A stretch of DNA of 64,000 bases from contig OX459097.1 of NCBI GenBank assembly GCA_949775045.1, forward strand, positions 20,929,668-20,993,667, given 5' to 3'. This document shows, in pieces, positions 41,732 through 50,590 of this stretch (positions within the stretch are counted from its first letter, which is position 1; every line of letters starts with the position of its first letter). Both the position numbers and the translations under genes were made by a program. The notes under the pieces are model-generated. The model ran no database searches and was not told the origin of the DNA. It saw nothing but the letters and a program-made list of their open reading frames with translations. Source of the stretch: Metridium senile (taxonomy: Eukaryota; Cnidaria; Anthozoa; Actiniaria; Metridiidae).

Positions 41732-42256
41732 TCATCTACGAATATATGGGTTATAAGTTTCATAATTGATAACAGTTTGTTTCGGCACTTCTTCTTTCAT
41801 AAATAGCTTGTTCAGCAAATACTTTCTTTGACTTATGGCTGATTCGGTTGCCTCTTCCCAACCGTAGTCTTCCACGTTAATTAGATTTCTTTGTGTAGCC
41901 ACGATCTTCTTATAAGTAGGATCTCTCTTCAAATGATGAAACCATTTCTGTTCCTCAAATAGAACCTCCCTGAGCTCTTTCCTGTAAGTGGTAACCAAGG
42001 CATTATGCGCTTTTGCGTGTGCTACTTCATCACTATCCCCATTTTGCTTATAATTCTGCACCAGAGATCTCCATTCTTCCTTATGCCTTTCTATAGCTTT
42101 ATCTTGCATTCTTTCCCAGACATCGATTTCTTCATCAAAATCCTCCTCATCACCCTCATGACTATCTTCAGAAGAAAGGGATTCATTATGATTCTCCTCA
42201 ACACTTTCGTTATCACTATGCAAACTTTCATTTTCATAATAGTTGGATTTTGACAT
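41732..42256 (-). CDS. Acidic helical protein of the Polinton-like element (left arm)
   Basis: 174 codons from the first ATG (42,256-42,254; MSKSNYYENESLHSDNESVE) to the stop at 41,732. The first ~45 residues are Glu/Asp/Ser-rich. The rest is mixed-charge helix with FEEQKWFHHLKRDPTYKKI and a C-terminal ATESAISQRKYLLNKLF segment. A TATAAAAG box lies at 42,325-42,318, ~60 nt upstream of the ATG. No signal or membrane segment. I recognise the general type as an uncharacterised protein common in cnidarian repeat-rich DNA, but cannot name a function. Identical to the right-arm copy. Confidence 0.65.
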   Translation of the reverse strand: MSKSNYYENESLHSDNESVEENHNESLSSEDSHEGDEEDFDEEIDVWERMQDKAIERHKEEWRSLVQNYKQNGDSDEVAHAKAHNALVTTYRKELREVLFEEQKWFHHLKRDPTYKKIVATQRNLINVEDYGWEEATESAISQRKYLLNKLFMKEEVPKQTVINYETYNPYIRR

Positions 42257-42443
42257 GCTGCTGCTCTTAACTGCTCTAAGGTCACTTCTCAAATAAAGAA
42301 ATAGCCAGGGTTAGCCCCTTTTATAGTGTAACTGTCGTGGGATTATTATGTGATTAATTGAGAGAATTTCATTTTCTGTTTTACAAGGTTGTTTCCGCTG
42401 ACCAGTGACAAATGAAGAAAATAAAAACTTGATTAAAAAGTAA

Positions 42444-42502
42444 TGACCCTGACGCGACTCGAACACGTAACCTTCTGATCTGGAGTCAGATGCGCTACCA
42501 TT
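42444..42502 (-). pseudogene. tRNA-Trp(CCA) remnant, left arm
   Basis: Mirror copy of 44,969-45,027; see that entry. Confidence 0.7.
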
Positions 42503-42551
42503 GTCTTCCTATGAATTCCCTATCATAAATATCAATATCTTACTCAAAATT

Positions 42552-42800
42552 CACACCGACCTGACATCGACCTGTTATCAATCTGACATCGACCTGACAT
42601 CGACCTGTTATCGACCTGTCATCGACCTGACATCGACCTAACATCGTCCTGTCATCGGCCTAACATCGACCGGACATCGACCTGACATCGACCTGTCATC
42701 GACGTGACATCGACCTGACATCGACCTAACATCGACCTGTCATCGACCCGACATCGACCCGACATTGACCTGTCATCGACCTGTCATCGACCTGATGACC
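42552..42800. repeat. 11-bp array (AGGTCGATGNC)n, left arm
   Basis: About 22 diverged 11-bp units, mirror of 44,671-44,919. Confidence 0.9.
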
Positions 42801-42903
42801 AATACATAATTTCAATACATTTACAGGCTCATAGTAAGCTAGCGTAGAGCCGATTTAATTTATAAATAGATTAAAACAGTTAATCAACACTTTTAGATAT
42901 AAG

Positions 42904-43260
42904 TTATAATATTTTCCATTTTAGTTTTCTTCTCTGTATCGTTTTTGATTCTTTCTTCCTTAACTGATTACAGTTTTGCTTTCTTGGTATGGTTTGATGA
43001 TAAATGATGTCAGTTTTATGTTGTTGTTGTTGTTTTTGTTGTTGTTGTGACGTTTTGAAGCAAGCCTTTGAACTTTTTGCCGATTCATTCTCTTGATAAT
43101 TCATCACTTTGACTTTTGGTTGTAATTTAGCTTCTTGTAGATATTTTCTCCTTTCATCATAATCCAATAAATGCACATCAGTAAGATGATTTGATAGTTT
43201 TACAAGATATTTTGCACCGCATCCAGGAATCGGACAATCACGGCAGACTCTGTTGACCAT
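42904..43260 (-). CDS. Cys/His-motif protein of the Polinton-like element (left arm)
   Basis: 118 codons from ATG 43,260-43,258. N-terminus MVNRVCRDCPIPGCGAKYLV then LSNHLTDVH: Cys-x2-Cys-x4-Cys and a His-x4-His pair compatible with a C2H2-type zinc ligand set. Then a conserved YDERRKYLQEAKLQPKVKV segment, a Gln-rich run and a Lys/Arg-rich C-terminus ending RRKLKWKIL. Probably a nucleic-acid-binding protein, by motif only. Identical to 44,211-44,567. Confidence 0.65.
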   Translation of the reverse strand: MVNRVCRDCPIPGCGAKYLVKLSNHLTDVHLLDYDERRKYLQEAKLQPKVKVMNYQENESAKSSKACFKTSQQQQKQQQQHKTDIIYHQTIPRKQNCNQLRKKESKTIQRRKLKWKIL

Positions 43261-43329
43261 GTTTACAACTGGAGGTTCTAACGCAGAATAATAACTTTGT
43301 TAAAGTTTTATATTTTTATAGAAAACTTT

Positions 43330-43409
43330 TACAAGGACAAAAAGGACACTGGGCAAAGGACAGAAAGGACATTATAAGGACATTCAGGACATATCAAGGA
43401 CATTCGGGT
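43330..43409. repeat. GGACATT-type array (left arm)
   Basis: Seven or eight GGACA-starting units spaced mostly 9-11 bp. Mirrored at 44,062-44,141, just upstream of the Cys/His-motif gene. Confidence 0.7.
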
Positions 43410-43710
43410 CAAACCGGACAACTAACTGGCATAGCTATTTTCACTCCTAAATCACCCCTAATCACATTTCAAGCTTGATAATGAATTTATTGATAAAATA
43501 AACGATTTATCGTTGATTATCGATCAAATGAAATATGCTTTGATTTTGATTTAGCATAACGAAGTTAGCATTAGTAATACCATAAAATGTCAGGTTCATG
43601 TTGTTGTTGTTTATCTTGTTATCGTATTTTAAGAGAAAGTACATTTATCTTTGATCATGCGCGAACGGGCCAAAATGAATAAGAGAGACCGAGAGAGCAA
43701 ATAAAGCCCG

Positions 43711-43760
43711 TAAGGGCCATCGGGCCGGTTCGGGCTGATTCGGGCCAGTTCGGACCGTCG
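43711..43760 (+). other. Asymmetric 50-bp centre of the palindrome
   Basis: The only single-copy part of the element. It is GC-rich and built of 10-bp units: CGGGCCGGTT, CGGGCTGATT, CGGGCCAGTT, CGGACCGTCG, then CGGGC of the right arm. This would be the fold point of a snap-back molecule. Confidence 0.8.
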
Positions 43761-44061
43761 CGGGCTTTATTTGCTCTCTCGGTCTCTCTTATTCATTTTG
43801 GCCCGTTCGCGCATGATCAAAGATAAATGTACTTTCTCTTAAAATACGATAACAAGATAAACAACAACAACATGAACCTGACATTTTATGGTATTACTAA
43901 TGCTAACTTCGTTATGCTAAATCAAAATCAAAGCATATTTCATTTGATCGATAATCAACGATAAATCGTTTATTTTATCAATAAATTCATTATCAAGCTT
44001 GAAATGTGATTAGGGGTGATTTAGGAGTGAAAATAGCTATGCCAGTTAGTTGTCCGGTTTG

Positions 44062-44141
44062 ACCCGAATGTCCTTGATATGTCCTGAATGTCCTTATAAT
44101 GTCCTTTCTGTCCTTTGCCCAGTGTCCTTTTTGTCCTTGTA
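44062..44141. repeat. GGACATT-type array (right arm)
   Basis: Mirror of 43,330-43,409, read here as AATGTCC units. Ends ~70 bp upstream of the Cys/His-motif gene. Confidence 0.7.
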
Positions 44142-44210
44142 AAAGTTTTCTATAAAAATATAAAACTTTAACAAAGTTATTATTCTGCGTTAGAACCTCC
44201 AGTTGTAAAC

Positions 44211-44567
44211 ATGGTCAACAGAGTCTGCCGTGATTGTCCGATTCCTGGATGCGGTGCAAAATATCTTGTAAAACTATCAAATCATCTTACTGATGTGCAT
44301 TTATTGGATTATGATGAAAGGAGAAAATATCTACAAGAAGCTAAATTACAACCAAAAGTCAAAGTGATGAATTATCAAGAGAATGAATCGGCAAAAAGTT
44401 CAAAGGCTTGCTTCAAAACGTCACAACAACAACAAAAACAACAACAACAACATAAAACTGACATCATTTATCATCAAACCATACCAAGAAAGCAAAACTG
44501 TAATCAGTTAAGGAAGAAAGAATCAAAAACGATACAGAGAAGAAAACTAAAATGGAAAATATTATAA
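44211..44567 (+). CDS. Cys/His-motif protein of the Polinton-like element (right arm)
   Basis: Same 118-residue product as 42,904-43,260. ATG at 44,211; an AT-rich TATAAAAATATAAAAC tract at ~44,151-44,166 could serve as core promoter. Transcription points outward toward the element end, as does the next gene. Confidence 0.65.
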   Translation: MVNRVCRDCPIPGCGAKYLVKLSNHLTDVHLLDYDERRKYLQEAKLQPKVKVMNYQENESAKSSKACFKTSQQQQKQQQQHKTDIIYHQTIPRKQNCNQLRKKESKTIQRRKLKWKIL

Positions 44568-44670
44568 CTTATATCTAAAAGTGTTGATTAACTGTTTTAA
44601 TCTATTTATAAATTAAATCGGCTCTACGCTAGCTTACTATGAGCCTGTAAATGTATTGAAATTATGTATT

Positions 44671-44919
44671 GGTCATCAGGTCGATGACAGGTCGATGACA
44701 GGTCAATGTCGGGTCGATGTCGGGTCGATGACAGGTCGATGTTAGGTCGATGTCAGGTCGATGTCACGTCGATGACAGGTCGATGTCAGGTCGATGTCCG
44801 GTCGATGTTAGGCCGATGACAGGACGATGTTAGGTCGATGTCAGGTCGATGACAGGTCGATAACAGGTCGATGTCAGGTCGATGTCAGATTGATAACAGG
44901 TCGATGTCAGGTCGGTGTG
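44671..44919. repeat. 11-bp array (AGGTCGATGNC)n, right arm
   Basis: About 22 units such as AGGTCGATGTC, AGGTCGATGAC and AGGTCGATAAC. Unit length stays 11 bp almost throughout, so the motif recurs on nearly the same face of the helix. Confidence 0.9.
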
Positions 44920-44968
44920 AATTTTGAGTAAGATATTGATATTTATGATAGGGAATTCATAGGAAGAC

Positions 44969-45027
44969 AATGGTAGCGCATCTGACTCCAGATCAGAAGG
45001 TTACGTGTTCGAGTCGCGTCAGGGTCA
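44969..45027 (+). pseudogene. tRNA-Trp(CCA) remnant with altered 5' end, right arm
   Basis: From AATGGTAGCGC onward the sequence is a normal tRNA-Trp: anticodon arm TCTGA-CTCCAGA-TCAGA (anticodon CCA), variable loop AGGTT, T arm ACGTG-TTCGAGT-CGCGT and 3' acceptor CAGGGTC plus A. The 5' 15-17 nt that should pair with them (acceptor GACCCTG and D-stem GCGC) are replaced by unrelated sequence. The internal A box is spoiled, the B box (GTTCGAGTC) is intact, and a TTTTT terminator follows at ~45,033. Not a functional tRNA gene as it stands. Confidence 0.75.
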
Positions 45028-45145
45028 TTACTTTTTAATCAAGTTTTTATTTTCTTCATTTGTCACTGGTCAGCGGAAACAACCTTGTAAAACAGAAAAT
45101 GAAATTCTCTCAATTAATCACATAATAATCCCACGACAGTTACAC

Positions 45146-45153
45146 TATAAAAG
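45146..45153 (+). promoter_or_regulatory. TATA box of the acidic-protein gene (right arm)
   Basis: TATAAAAG lies 69 nt upstream of the first in-frame ATG (45,215). A start of transcription near 45,176 would leave a ~40-nt leader. Mirrored at 42,318-42,325. Confidence 0.6.
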
Positions 45154-45214
45154 GGGCTAACCCTGGCTATTTCTTTATTTGAGAAGTGACCTTAGAGCAG
45201 TTAAGAGCAGCAGC

Positions 45215-45739
45215 ATGTCAAAATCCAACTATTATGAAAATGAAAGTTTGCATAGTGATAACGAAAGTGTTGAGGAGAATCATAATGAATCCCTTTCTTC
45301 TGAAGATAGTCATGAGGGTGATGAGGAGGATTTTGATGAAGAAATCGATGTCTGGGAAAGAATGCAAGATAAAGCTATAGAAAGGCATAAGGAAGAATGG
45401 AGATCTCTGGTGCAGAATTATAAGCAAAATGGGGATAGTGATGAAGTAGCACACGCAAAAGCGCATAATGCCTTGGTTACCACTTACAGGAAAGAGCTCA
45501 GGGAGGTTCTATTTGAGGAACAGAAATGGTTTCATCATTTGAAGAGAGATCCTACTTATAAGAAGATCGTGGCTACACAAAGAAATCTAATTAACGTGGA
45601 AGACTACGGTTGGGAAGAGGCAACCGAATCAGCCATAAGTCAAAGAAAGTATTTGCTGAACAAGCTATTTATGAAAGAAGAAGTGCCGAAACAAACTGTT
45701 ATCAATTATGAAACTTATAACCCATATATTCGTAGATGA
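45215..45739 (+). CDS. Acidic helical protein of the Polinton-like element (right arm)
   Basis: Same product as 41,732-42,256. The open frame extends 12 codons upstream of ATG 45,215, but only from a TTG codon, so the ATG after the TATA box is preferred. The stop is at 45,739, followed by an AATAAA signal near 45,789. Confidence 0.65.
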   Translation: MSKSNYYENESLHSDNESVEENHNESLSSEDSHEGDEEDFDEEIDVWERMQDKAIERHKEEWRSLVQNYKQNGDSDEVAHAKAHNALVTTYRKELREVLFEEQKWFHHLKRDPTYKKIVATQRNLINVEDYGWEEATESAISQRKYLLNKLFMKEEVPKQTVINYETYNPYIRR

Positions 45740-46236
45740 TAAAAATTATAATTGACATTTCATATTTTTGTTGTTGTAATTTTTGTTTAATAAAGTCAAG
45801 CAAACATCCATTTTGTTTCAACATTAATGATTGGTGGGCAAAATCATAACAAAACACTGTAAGTCCACCTTTATGAGAGAACAATAGGTTGTTTTGGGCA
45901 AGTTTAGGCAGTTATTGTTAGGCCAGCTGGCATGGGATTAAGTACAACAATAGGACTGTTTGACGTCACCGTCCATTATTTTATGCTAATGAACCATTAG
46001 CATTCAACCACCCCTCCATCTCACTTTTGACTTATTTTTAACTCGTTTGCCCAAACACCTCCCCTACGTCACACAATGAGGCATACGACAGATTCAAGAT
46101 GGATGATATCAATTCCACAAGAAAAGTACTTTCTACGAGTTCAACTTCGTCAACTTGTATGGATGCCATTTCTTTGTAAGCTTAGATCGTGGCTTGATAA
46201 TCTACTCGGAAATAAGCTTCGTTTATAAATATTTCT

Positions 46237-46427
46237 CGAATGCACCCCGAATGTTCACCGATGGCACCCCGAATGCACCCCGAATGCACCCCGATTCGCT
46301 CCCCGAATGCACCCCGAATACACCCCGAATGCTCCCCGAATGCACCCCGATTCGCACCCCGATTCGCACCCTGAATGCACCCCGATTCGCTCCCCCCTCT
46401 ACACCCCTGCACCCCTGCACCCCGGGG
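46237..46427. repeat. Subterminal GAATGCACCCC array (right arm)
   Basis: Mirror of 41,044-41,234, ending ~27 bp before the right terminus. Confidence 0.85.
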
Positions 46428-46454
46428 GTCTAATTCCATCCCTCCTATACTACT

Positions 46455-46460
46455 TCCGCT
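46455..46460 (+). repeat. 6-bp target-site duplication, right copy
   Basis: TCCGCT directly after the terminus CTATACTACT, in the same orientation as the left copy. Confidence 0.8.
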
Positions 46461-46466
46461 TACGGG

Positions 46467-46735
46467 TTAGAATAGAATAGAATACTTTATTTAAAGAGGG
46501 TAACACTTAATATCTAAAGATAATATACACATGGCCCTCAAAATAACAACAATGAATAAATAAAAGAAAAGCAATTTTAACAAACCTAGATGATTCAAAG
46601 TGAATTGTAATAAATAGCCTATCTAAATAATAATTTAACTCTATATCTATAACTAATTTACAAATGATTTAAGTTTTCTAGTGAATGACCTTATCGATTT
46701 CAGTTCTTTTAATTCACTAGGTGTAGTTCGTTCCA
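46467..46735 (-). pseudogene. LINE 3'-end fragment with (TTCTA)n tail
   Basis: Read on the minus strand it gives TPSELKELKSIRSFTRKLKS then FVN and stop, the C-terminal signature of an L2/CR1-like LINE. A 3' UTR with AATAAA and a tail of TATTCTATTCTATTCTA repeats follows. It split the GGCTACGTT MITE before or around the time of the Polinton-like insertion. Confidence 0.7.
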
Positions 46736-47010
46736 TATTTTCGCACGGGACCGCGCTAAACGTGCAATAATCTGGACGTCTAACCGGACAATTATTCGGC
46801 CTGCAAAATCGAGGACGATTTTTTAGCCGGCCCGGTCAAAAAGCCTAGTGCGCATGGGCAGATGTTAAAACCACTGACAAACCTTACAATTGCCCGTTTC
46901 TGATGGTCTCGTCTGAACAAAACTAAAATATTGATCGGTTCCGTGTGAACAACATGTCCAGGTCGATCTTTTAACCAGTCAAAAATTCGTCCGGTACCGT
47001 GTAAATATAT
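46736..47010. mobile_element. MITE GGCTACGTT family, right fragment
   Basis: Colinear with 51,190-51,920 (CGCACGGGACCGCGCTAAAC, GAGGACGATTTTT, TGCGCATGGGCAGATGTTAA, CCGTGTGAACAACATGTCC) and ending CCGGTACCGTGTAAA. The internal ~80-bp piece and the hAT MITE found at 51 kb are absent here, so this copy shows the empty hAT target. Confidence 0.65.
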
Positions 47011-47041
47011 TCGTATTCTTTGTGAGATAACCTTTCAGAAA

Positions 47042-47290
47042 ATGTATACTTGTTATACTTTTAGCGGGAAATCAAGCGCGCCAGGAGAGTTCAAACAAAG
47101 TGACCGATTTGTGTTCTATGATACCTTAAATGAGAAAACAAGACAAAACATACTTTGGAGTTATCGAGAGCTGAACCTTTTTCTTTATCAAGAGAAGAGA
47201 AATGATTTGAGCACTCGTCCTTCCAATATTTCCACTTTATTACAGAAAAAGCATACAGATGGACTGAACAGATGGACTATAACACTATAA
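47042..47290 (+). other. Unassigned 82-codon open segment
   Basis: An ATG-started frame (MYTCYTFSGKSSAPGEFKQS, later NEKTRQNILWSYRELNLFLY) with balanced composition and no repeat character. No paralogue is seen in the window, and no promoter or splice context is convincing. It may be a chance ORF or a gene relic. Confidence 0.2.
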
Positions 47291-47473
47291 TTGTCAAACG
47301 AGATGGGTTAAAGTCTAAACAATCATATCTAAATTTCGATCGATGAAAAAAGGTAATTTCGAAAAGATTGTATGAATAAATCTGACTTCTGCATGACTCG
47401 CAATTATAGTCGGTTAACAGGTGATCATGAAAAAAGTACAAAAAATACTTATTTAATTACATTGCTATCACTC

Positions 47474-47618
47474 AGGGGCTGGTTGTACGAAGATTGAATA
47501 GCGCTATCATATCCACCGGATAAACCCTTATCCAGCCGATAAAATATATAAAAAACCTGTGCAGTGGATAAATTCTATCCGCGAATAACTTTGTCCACCC
47601 TTCGCGTACAACCGGCTC
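47474..47618. mobile_element. MITE with GGGCTGGTTGTACGAAG ends
   Basis: About 145 bp; the right end CTTCGCGTACAACCGGCTCT is the inverted partner. Internal GGATAAA/TATCC motifs add to the dyad. Confidence 0.65.
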
Positions 47619-47881
47619 TCAGAACAACATTGCAGCTACTAGAATAGAAACTGAAAGCATATAGAAATACAGGACAAGAAATCGATCTCGAATGCTGGAT
47701 CTTTCGTCCCTTCGACTTTTCGTGTTATCAAAATTATTTTTCGTTTTTTACAATCCTATCACAGATCAACAAAAATTTAGCTCAGAGATAAGACGTTTTA
47801 GTATTTGCTCGATAATCACCTACAATGTTTCGCGCTCTTTTAGCTATAGAAATAAGAATGAACAGCTTTTTCTTATAAATA

Positions 47882-48112
47882 GGGCCTGTTTATATGGAAG
47901 CAAGTTGTCCCTTCTAGCCGAGATAACTCTTTTGTTTTGAGTCCCCCGGGGAACGCAAAACAATAGTGTTATCTCGGCTAAGGGGCTATTCATATGAAGG
48001 GAGTTGTCCCTCCTAGCCGGGATAACTCTATTGTTTTGTGTTCCCCGGGGAGTTCAAGACAATAGAGTTATCCCGGCTAGCAGGGACAACTCGCTTCCAT
48101 ATAAACAGGCCC
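47882..48112. mobile_element. Compound MITE, two units of the GGGCCTGTTTATATG family
   Basis: The outer ends GGGCCTGTTTATATGGAAGC and its inverse enclose a second internal end (GGGGCTATTCATATGAAGG at ~47,982). Both units carry GTTGTCCC..TAGCCG-GATAAC..CCCCGGGGA. Related to 945-1,076. TA flanks the outer ends. Confidence 0.75.
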
Positions 48113-48344
48113 TAACAGGGACAGCTATCGCCATCATATTAACTGCCCCTAAGACTGGTTATTTTCCCTTTTTAAAGAATTACATTTGTACATGTATTTA
48201 TACTAAAACAATTATCCACCTATAAGGCTCAGTGAATATATTGATGATTCAAAACCTTGACTCCGTTTTATTCGTCAAATACATAATTCATCACTATTAA
48301 AAAAGGAGTATATATAGGAATAATTAAAACTCATTATTATATGG

Positions 48345-49500
48345 CATCAAAATTCCGCGCGCTCTGATTGGTTGCTGACACATAATGACCGGTCATTATT
48401 TTTTCTCGGCTGGATCGGTAGCTAACGTGAGGTGAAAAAAAAAAAAAAACCTACAATTATTTTTCGATAAACAATAATAAAAACTTTAATTCAAGGCTAA
48501 GTGGCAAGCATTGGTTGTTTTTGCAAACATTTGGACAAGCAAAAGTTGAGAAAATCAAATCGATATTGCAAAAACTCACGAGAGAATAAATATATTTCAT
48601 AGGTTGTGAGAACAACACGGCGGTGATTTGAGCTATCTTTTGTCTATCCATGTCGTTGCTTTTCACTCACTTTTAAAAAGCTTCAAAATTCACGAAAGTT
48701 TTTCTACTAAAGTTAACATAGTTTTTGAAGTCAGGAAGTGTAATTGTCTTTCTTTTTCTGCATTCAAAAGGCTCAAAAATCTTCAAAAGGACGATTTACT
48801 CGATTCAAAGTCTTGTCAGCGATCCTCATCATTTCATCTTCTTCATGAATATGACACAGACAAATATAAATTCCCTCGAGTTAAATTCCTTCAACAGTTG
48901 ACAATGATTTCGATTTAAGTTCTTATTATTGTTTATCGAAAAATAAGCTTCCGTAGGCTCTATTTCCCGATGCAAACGTCCACCGGAGAACGACCAATTT
49001 CAACTCGTTTCAACAACATCGTTCACTTGTTTATGTCAGCTAAAATCCTTTTTAAAACTTGTTTTTTGTTTCTTGACTTTCTTTGATGTTCAGATACAAA
49101 CAAAATCCTTTTTCTTTAAACGATCTTTGATTTGGAATGAAGAAAGCTCCAGTAATTTCAATATTTTTGCATTAACATTTCTGTAGGTTTGTTGAGGCAG
49201 CCATCGCATGCTGAATGAAAACAAACCGGTTTCTGACAACCCGCTCTTTTTGAGTAAAACTACTGGGAAGCCATTTGAAAGCAACGCGCGCGCGTCGTAA
49301 AATAGCAAAAAAATATTACTTTTTCTCGCTTTTTAAAATAGCCATATAATAAATAACTTTATTAACCTCGTCCGTTCGGTCATTACAGGGAAATCTCAGA
49401 CCTCGGTCTTGATGTATTGACCTCGCTATCGCTCGGTCAATACGACAATACCTCGGTCTGAGATTTCCCTGTAATGACCTCACTCTCGGTTAATAAGTGG
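48345..49500. repeat. Probable transposon relic ending in a CCTCGGTC hairpin
   Basis: It starts GCATCAAAATTCCGCGCGCT. Near its right end GGTCATTACAGGGAAATCTC/AGACC (49,379-49,403) is perfectly inverted at 49,455-49,479, with repeated CCTCG(G/C)T(C) motifs between. No coding domain is recognised. The limits are uncertain. Confidence 0.45.
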
Positions 49501-49844
49501 TATTTATTGTGAATTCGGTGAGTAAAGCCGAACATATCACTATATTCTAGTCGTAATCGATAAAAAAGTCATTTTCTCTGATATTTTTATTCATCGGATA
49601 GAGGCTTTTCGATAAAATGCAAATCGAGAATTCACTTCTGAGAATATTTGTGTGTAAATAAAAAGTTGTTTCATGGTCAATACTTTCATTTCAAATGTCG
49701 AACAAATACCACACAGAACGCAGCTGATCATTAAAGGCGCACTCCGATTTGCCGAAATTATATGACATGTATACGTTGCCATATTTACCATACACAAATA
49801 AATCAACCAGAGATTCAGGGGATCCAAAGCAAAAATTAAGTAAG

Positions 49845-49885
49845 GGGGGGGGGACCATTTAACTTTTGAAGGGGGGGGGGGGATG
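49845..49885. repeat. Two G-runs
   Basis: Runs of about 9 and 12 G near 49,844-49,853 and 49,870-49,882 separated by ~17 nt. Capable of G-quadruplex formation; the lengths are error-prone in assemblies. Confidence 0.6.
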
Positions 49886-50342
49886 TTGCAAGATTTTTTT
49901 GTGTAAGATATTTTTTTCCCACTGACGAGCAAGCCAGATATTGCTTTCAGTCAAACAGCGGTGCATAATAATTTTTTGTAGATCGTTAGATTTGTTGTCA
50001 CATTCTGTTAGTATGATACTTCTTCACCAGAGCTTGAAATGTACGTGCTCGGATCAAAATCTTCCAGCTCCGACCCCTCCCCCTCAAACGTTTATTGTTT
50101 CCCCGAAGCCTGTTTTCGTTTTATCTTTGAATCATACAACTAAAATATTAATCTTGGTTCAAAAGTGCCGATTTAAGATATTATTTAGGCCTTCTCGTGT
50201 AATTTGGTACAGTATGCTATATAACCTAAAAACAATATTTCACTAGGAAAAATAAACCACATCCTTCTGTAAGATTTTAGGAGCATTATACCAAGATCAA
50301 TGTTAAATCAATTGATAAATAGTTAGAAATATATATTTTCAG

Positions 50343-50493
50343 TTTTGATTTAAATAAAGTAATTTTGTGGGCACCTGTGATCCATCCATTCATATCCCGA
50401 TCCACACACAGGGCCTATTCTATCCCAAAACTATGGATCTCACTGTCTTACCATATAACAGGTGCCCAAAAAATTACTTTATTTAAATCAAAG
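50343..50493 (+). repeat. LINE C-terminal relic with inverted copy of its own sequence
   Basis: 50,383-50,520 reads STHRAYSIPKLWISLSYHIT then GAQKITLFKSKMKISF, a decayed LINE ORF2 C-terminus. Its segment 50,458-50,493 (ACAGGTGCCC..TTTAAATCAAA) reappears inverted at 50,343-50,378, ~80 bp upstream. Confidence 0.6.
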
Positions 50494-50590
50494 ATGAAAA
50501 TTTCTTTTTCTAACAATTTATCCAATTTTTTTTTTCAATTTTTTAAAAGAACATCCAAGAAACGTTCAAATCCTATATTACAAATTATAA

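Larger units (their letters stand above)
41017..46454. mobile_element. Palindromic Polinton/Maverick-type element (snap-back derivative)
   Basis: Arms 41,017-43,710 and 43,761-46,454 (2,694 bp each) are inverted copies. Every paired coordinate sums to 87,471, and the paired translations are identical. A 50-bp spacer (43,711-43,760) separates them. The ends read 5'-AGTAGTATAGGAGG and are flanked by TCCGCT duplications. A 6-bp duplication with 5'-AG ends is the published signature of Polintons, which encode a protein-primed DNA polymerase B and a retroviral-type integrase. Neither core enzyme is present here, so mobilisation would need proteins in trans. Each arm holds two genes pointing outward, a tRNA-Trp remnant and several short-period arrays. 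An alternative is a composite foldback transposon of another class with the same duplication length. Confidence 0.75.

Noticed and set aside
42552..42800. CRISPR-like array
   Set aside because: 11-bp units without spacers in a eukaryotic transposon; it is a simple tandem repeat.
44969..45027. A functional tRNA-Trp gene in each palindrome arm
   Set aside because: The 5' acceptor strand and half of the D stem do not pair with the 3' part, and the A box is altered.
41017..46454. Palindrome as a sequencing or assembly artefact
   Set aside because: Symmetry ends exactly at transposon-like termini with direct 6-bp duplications outside and a unique 50-bp centre. Not fully excluded without reads.
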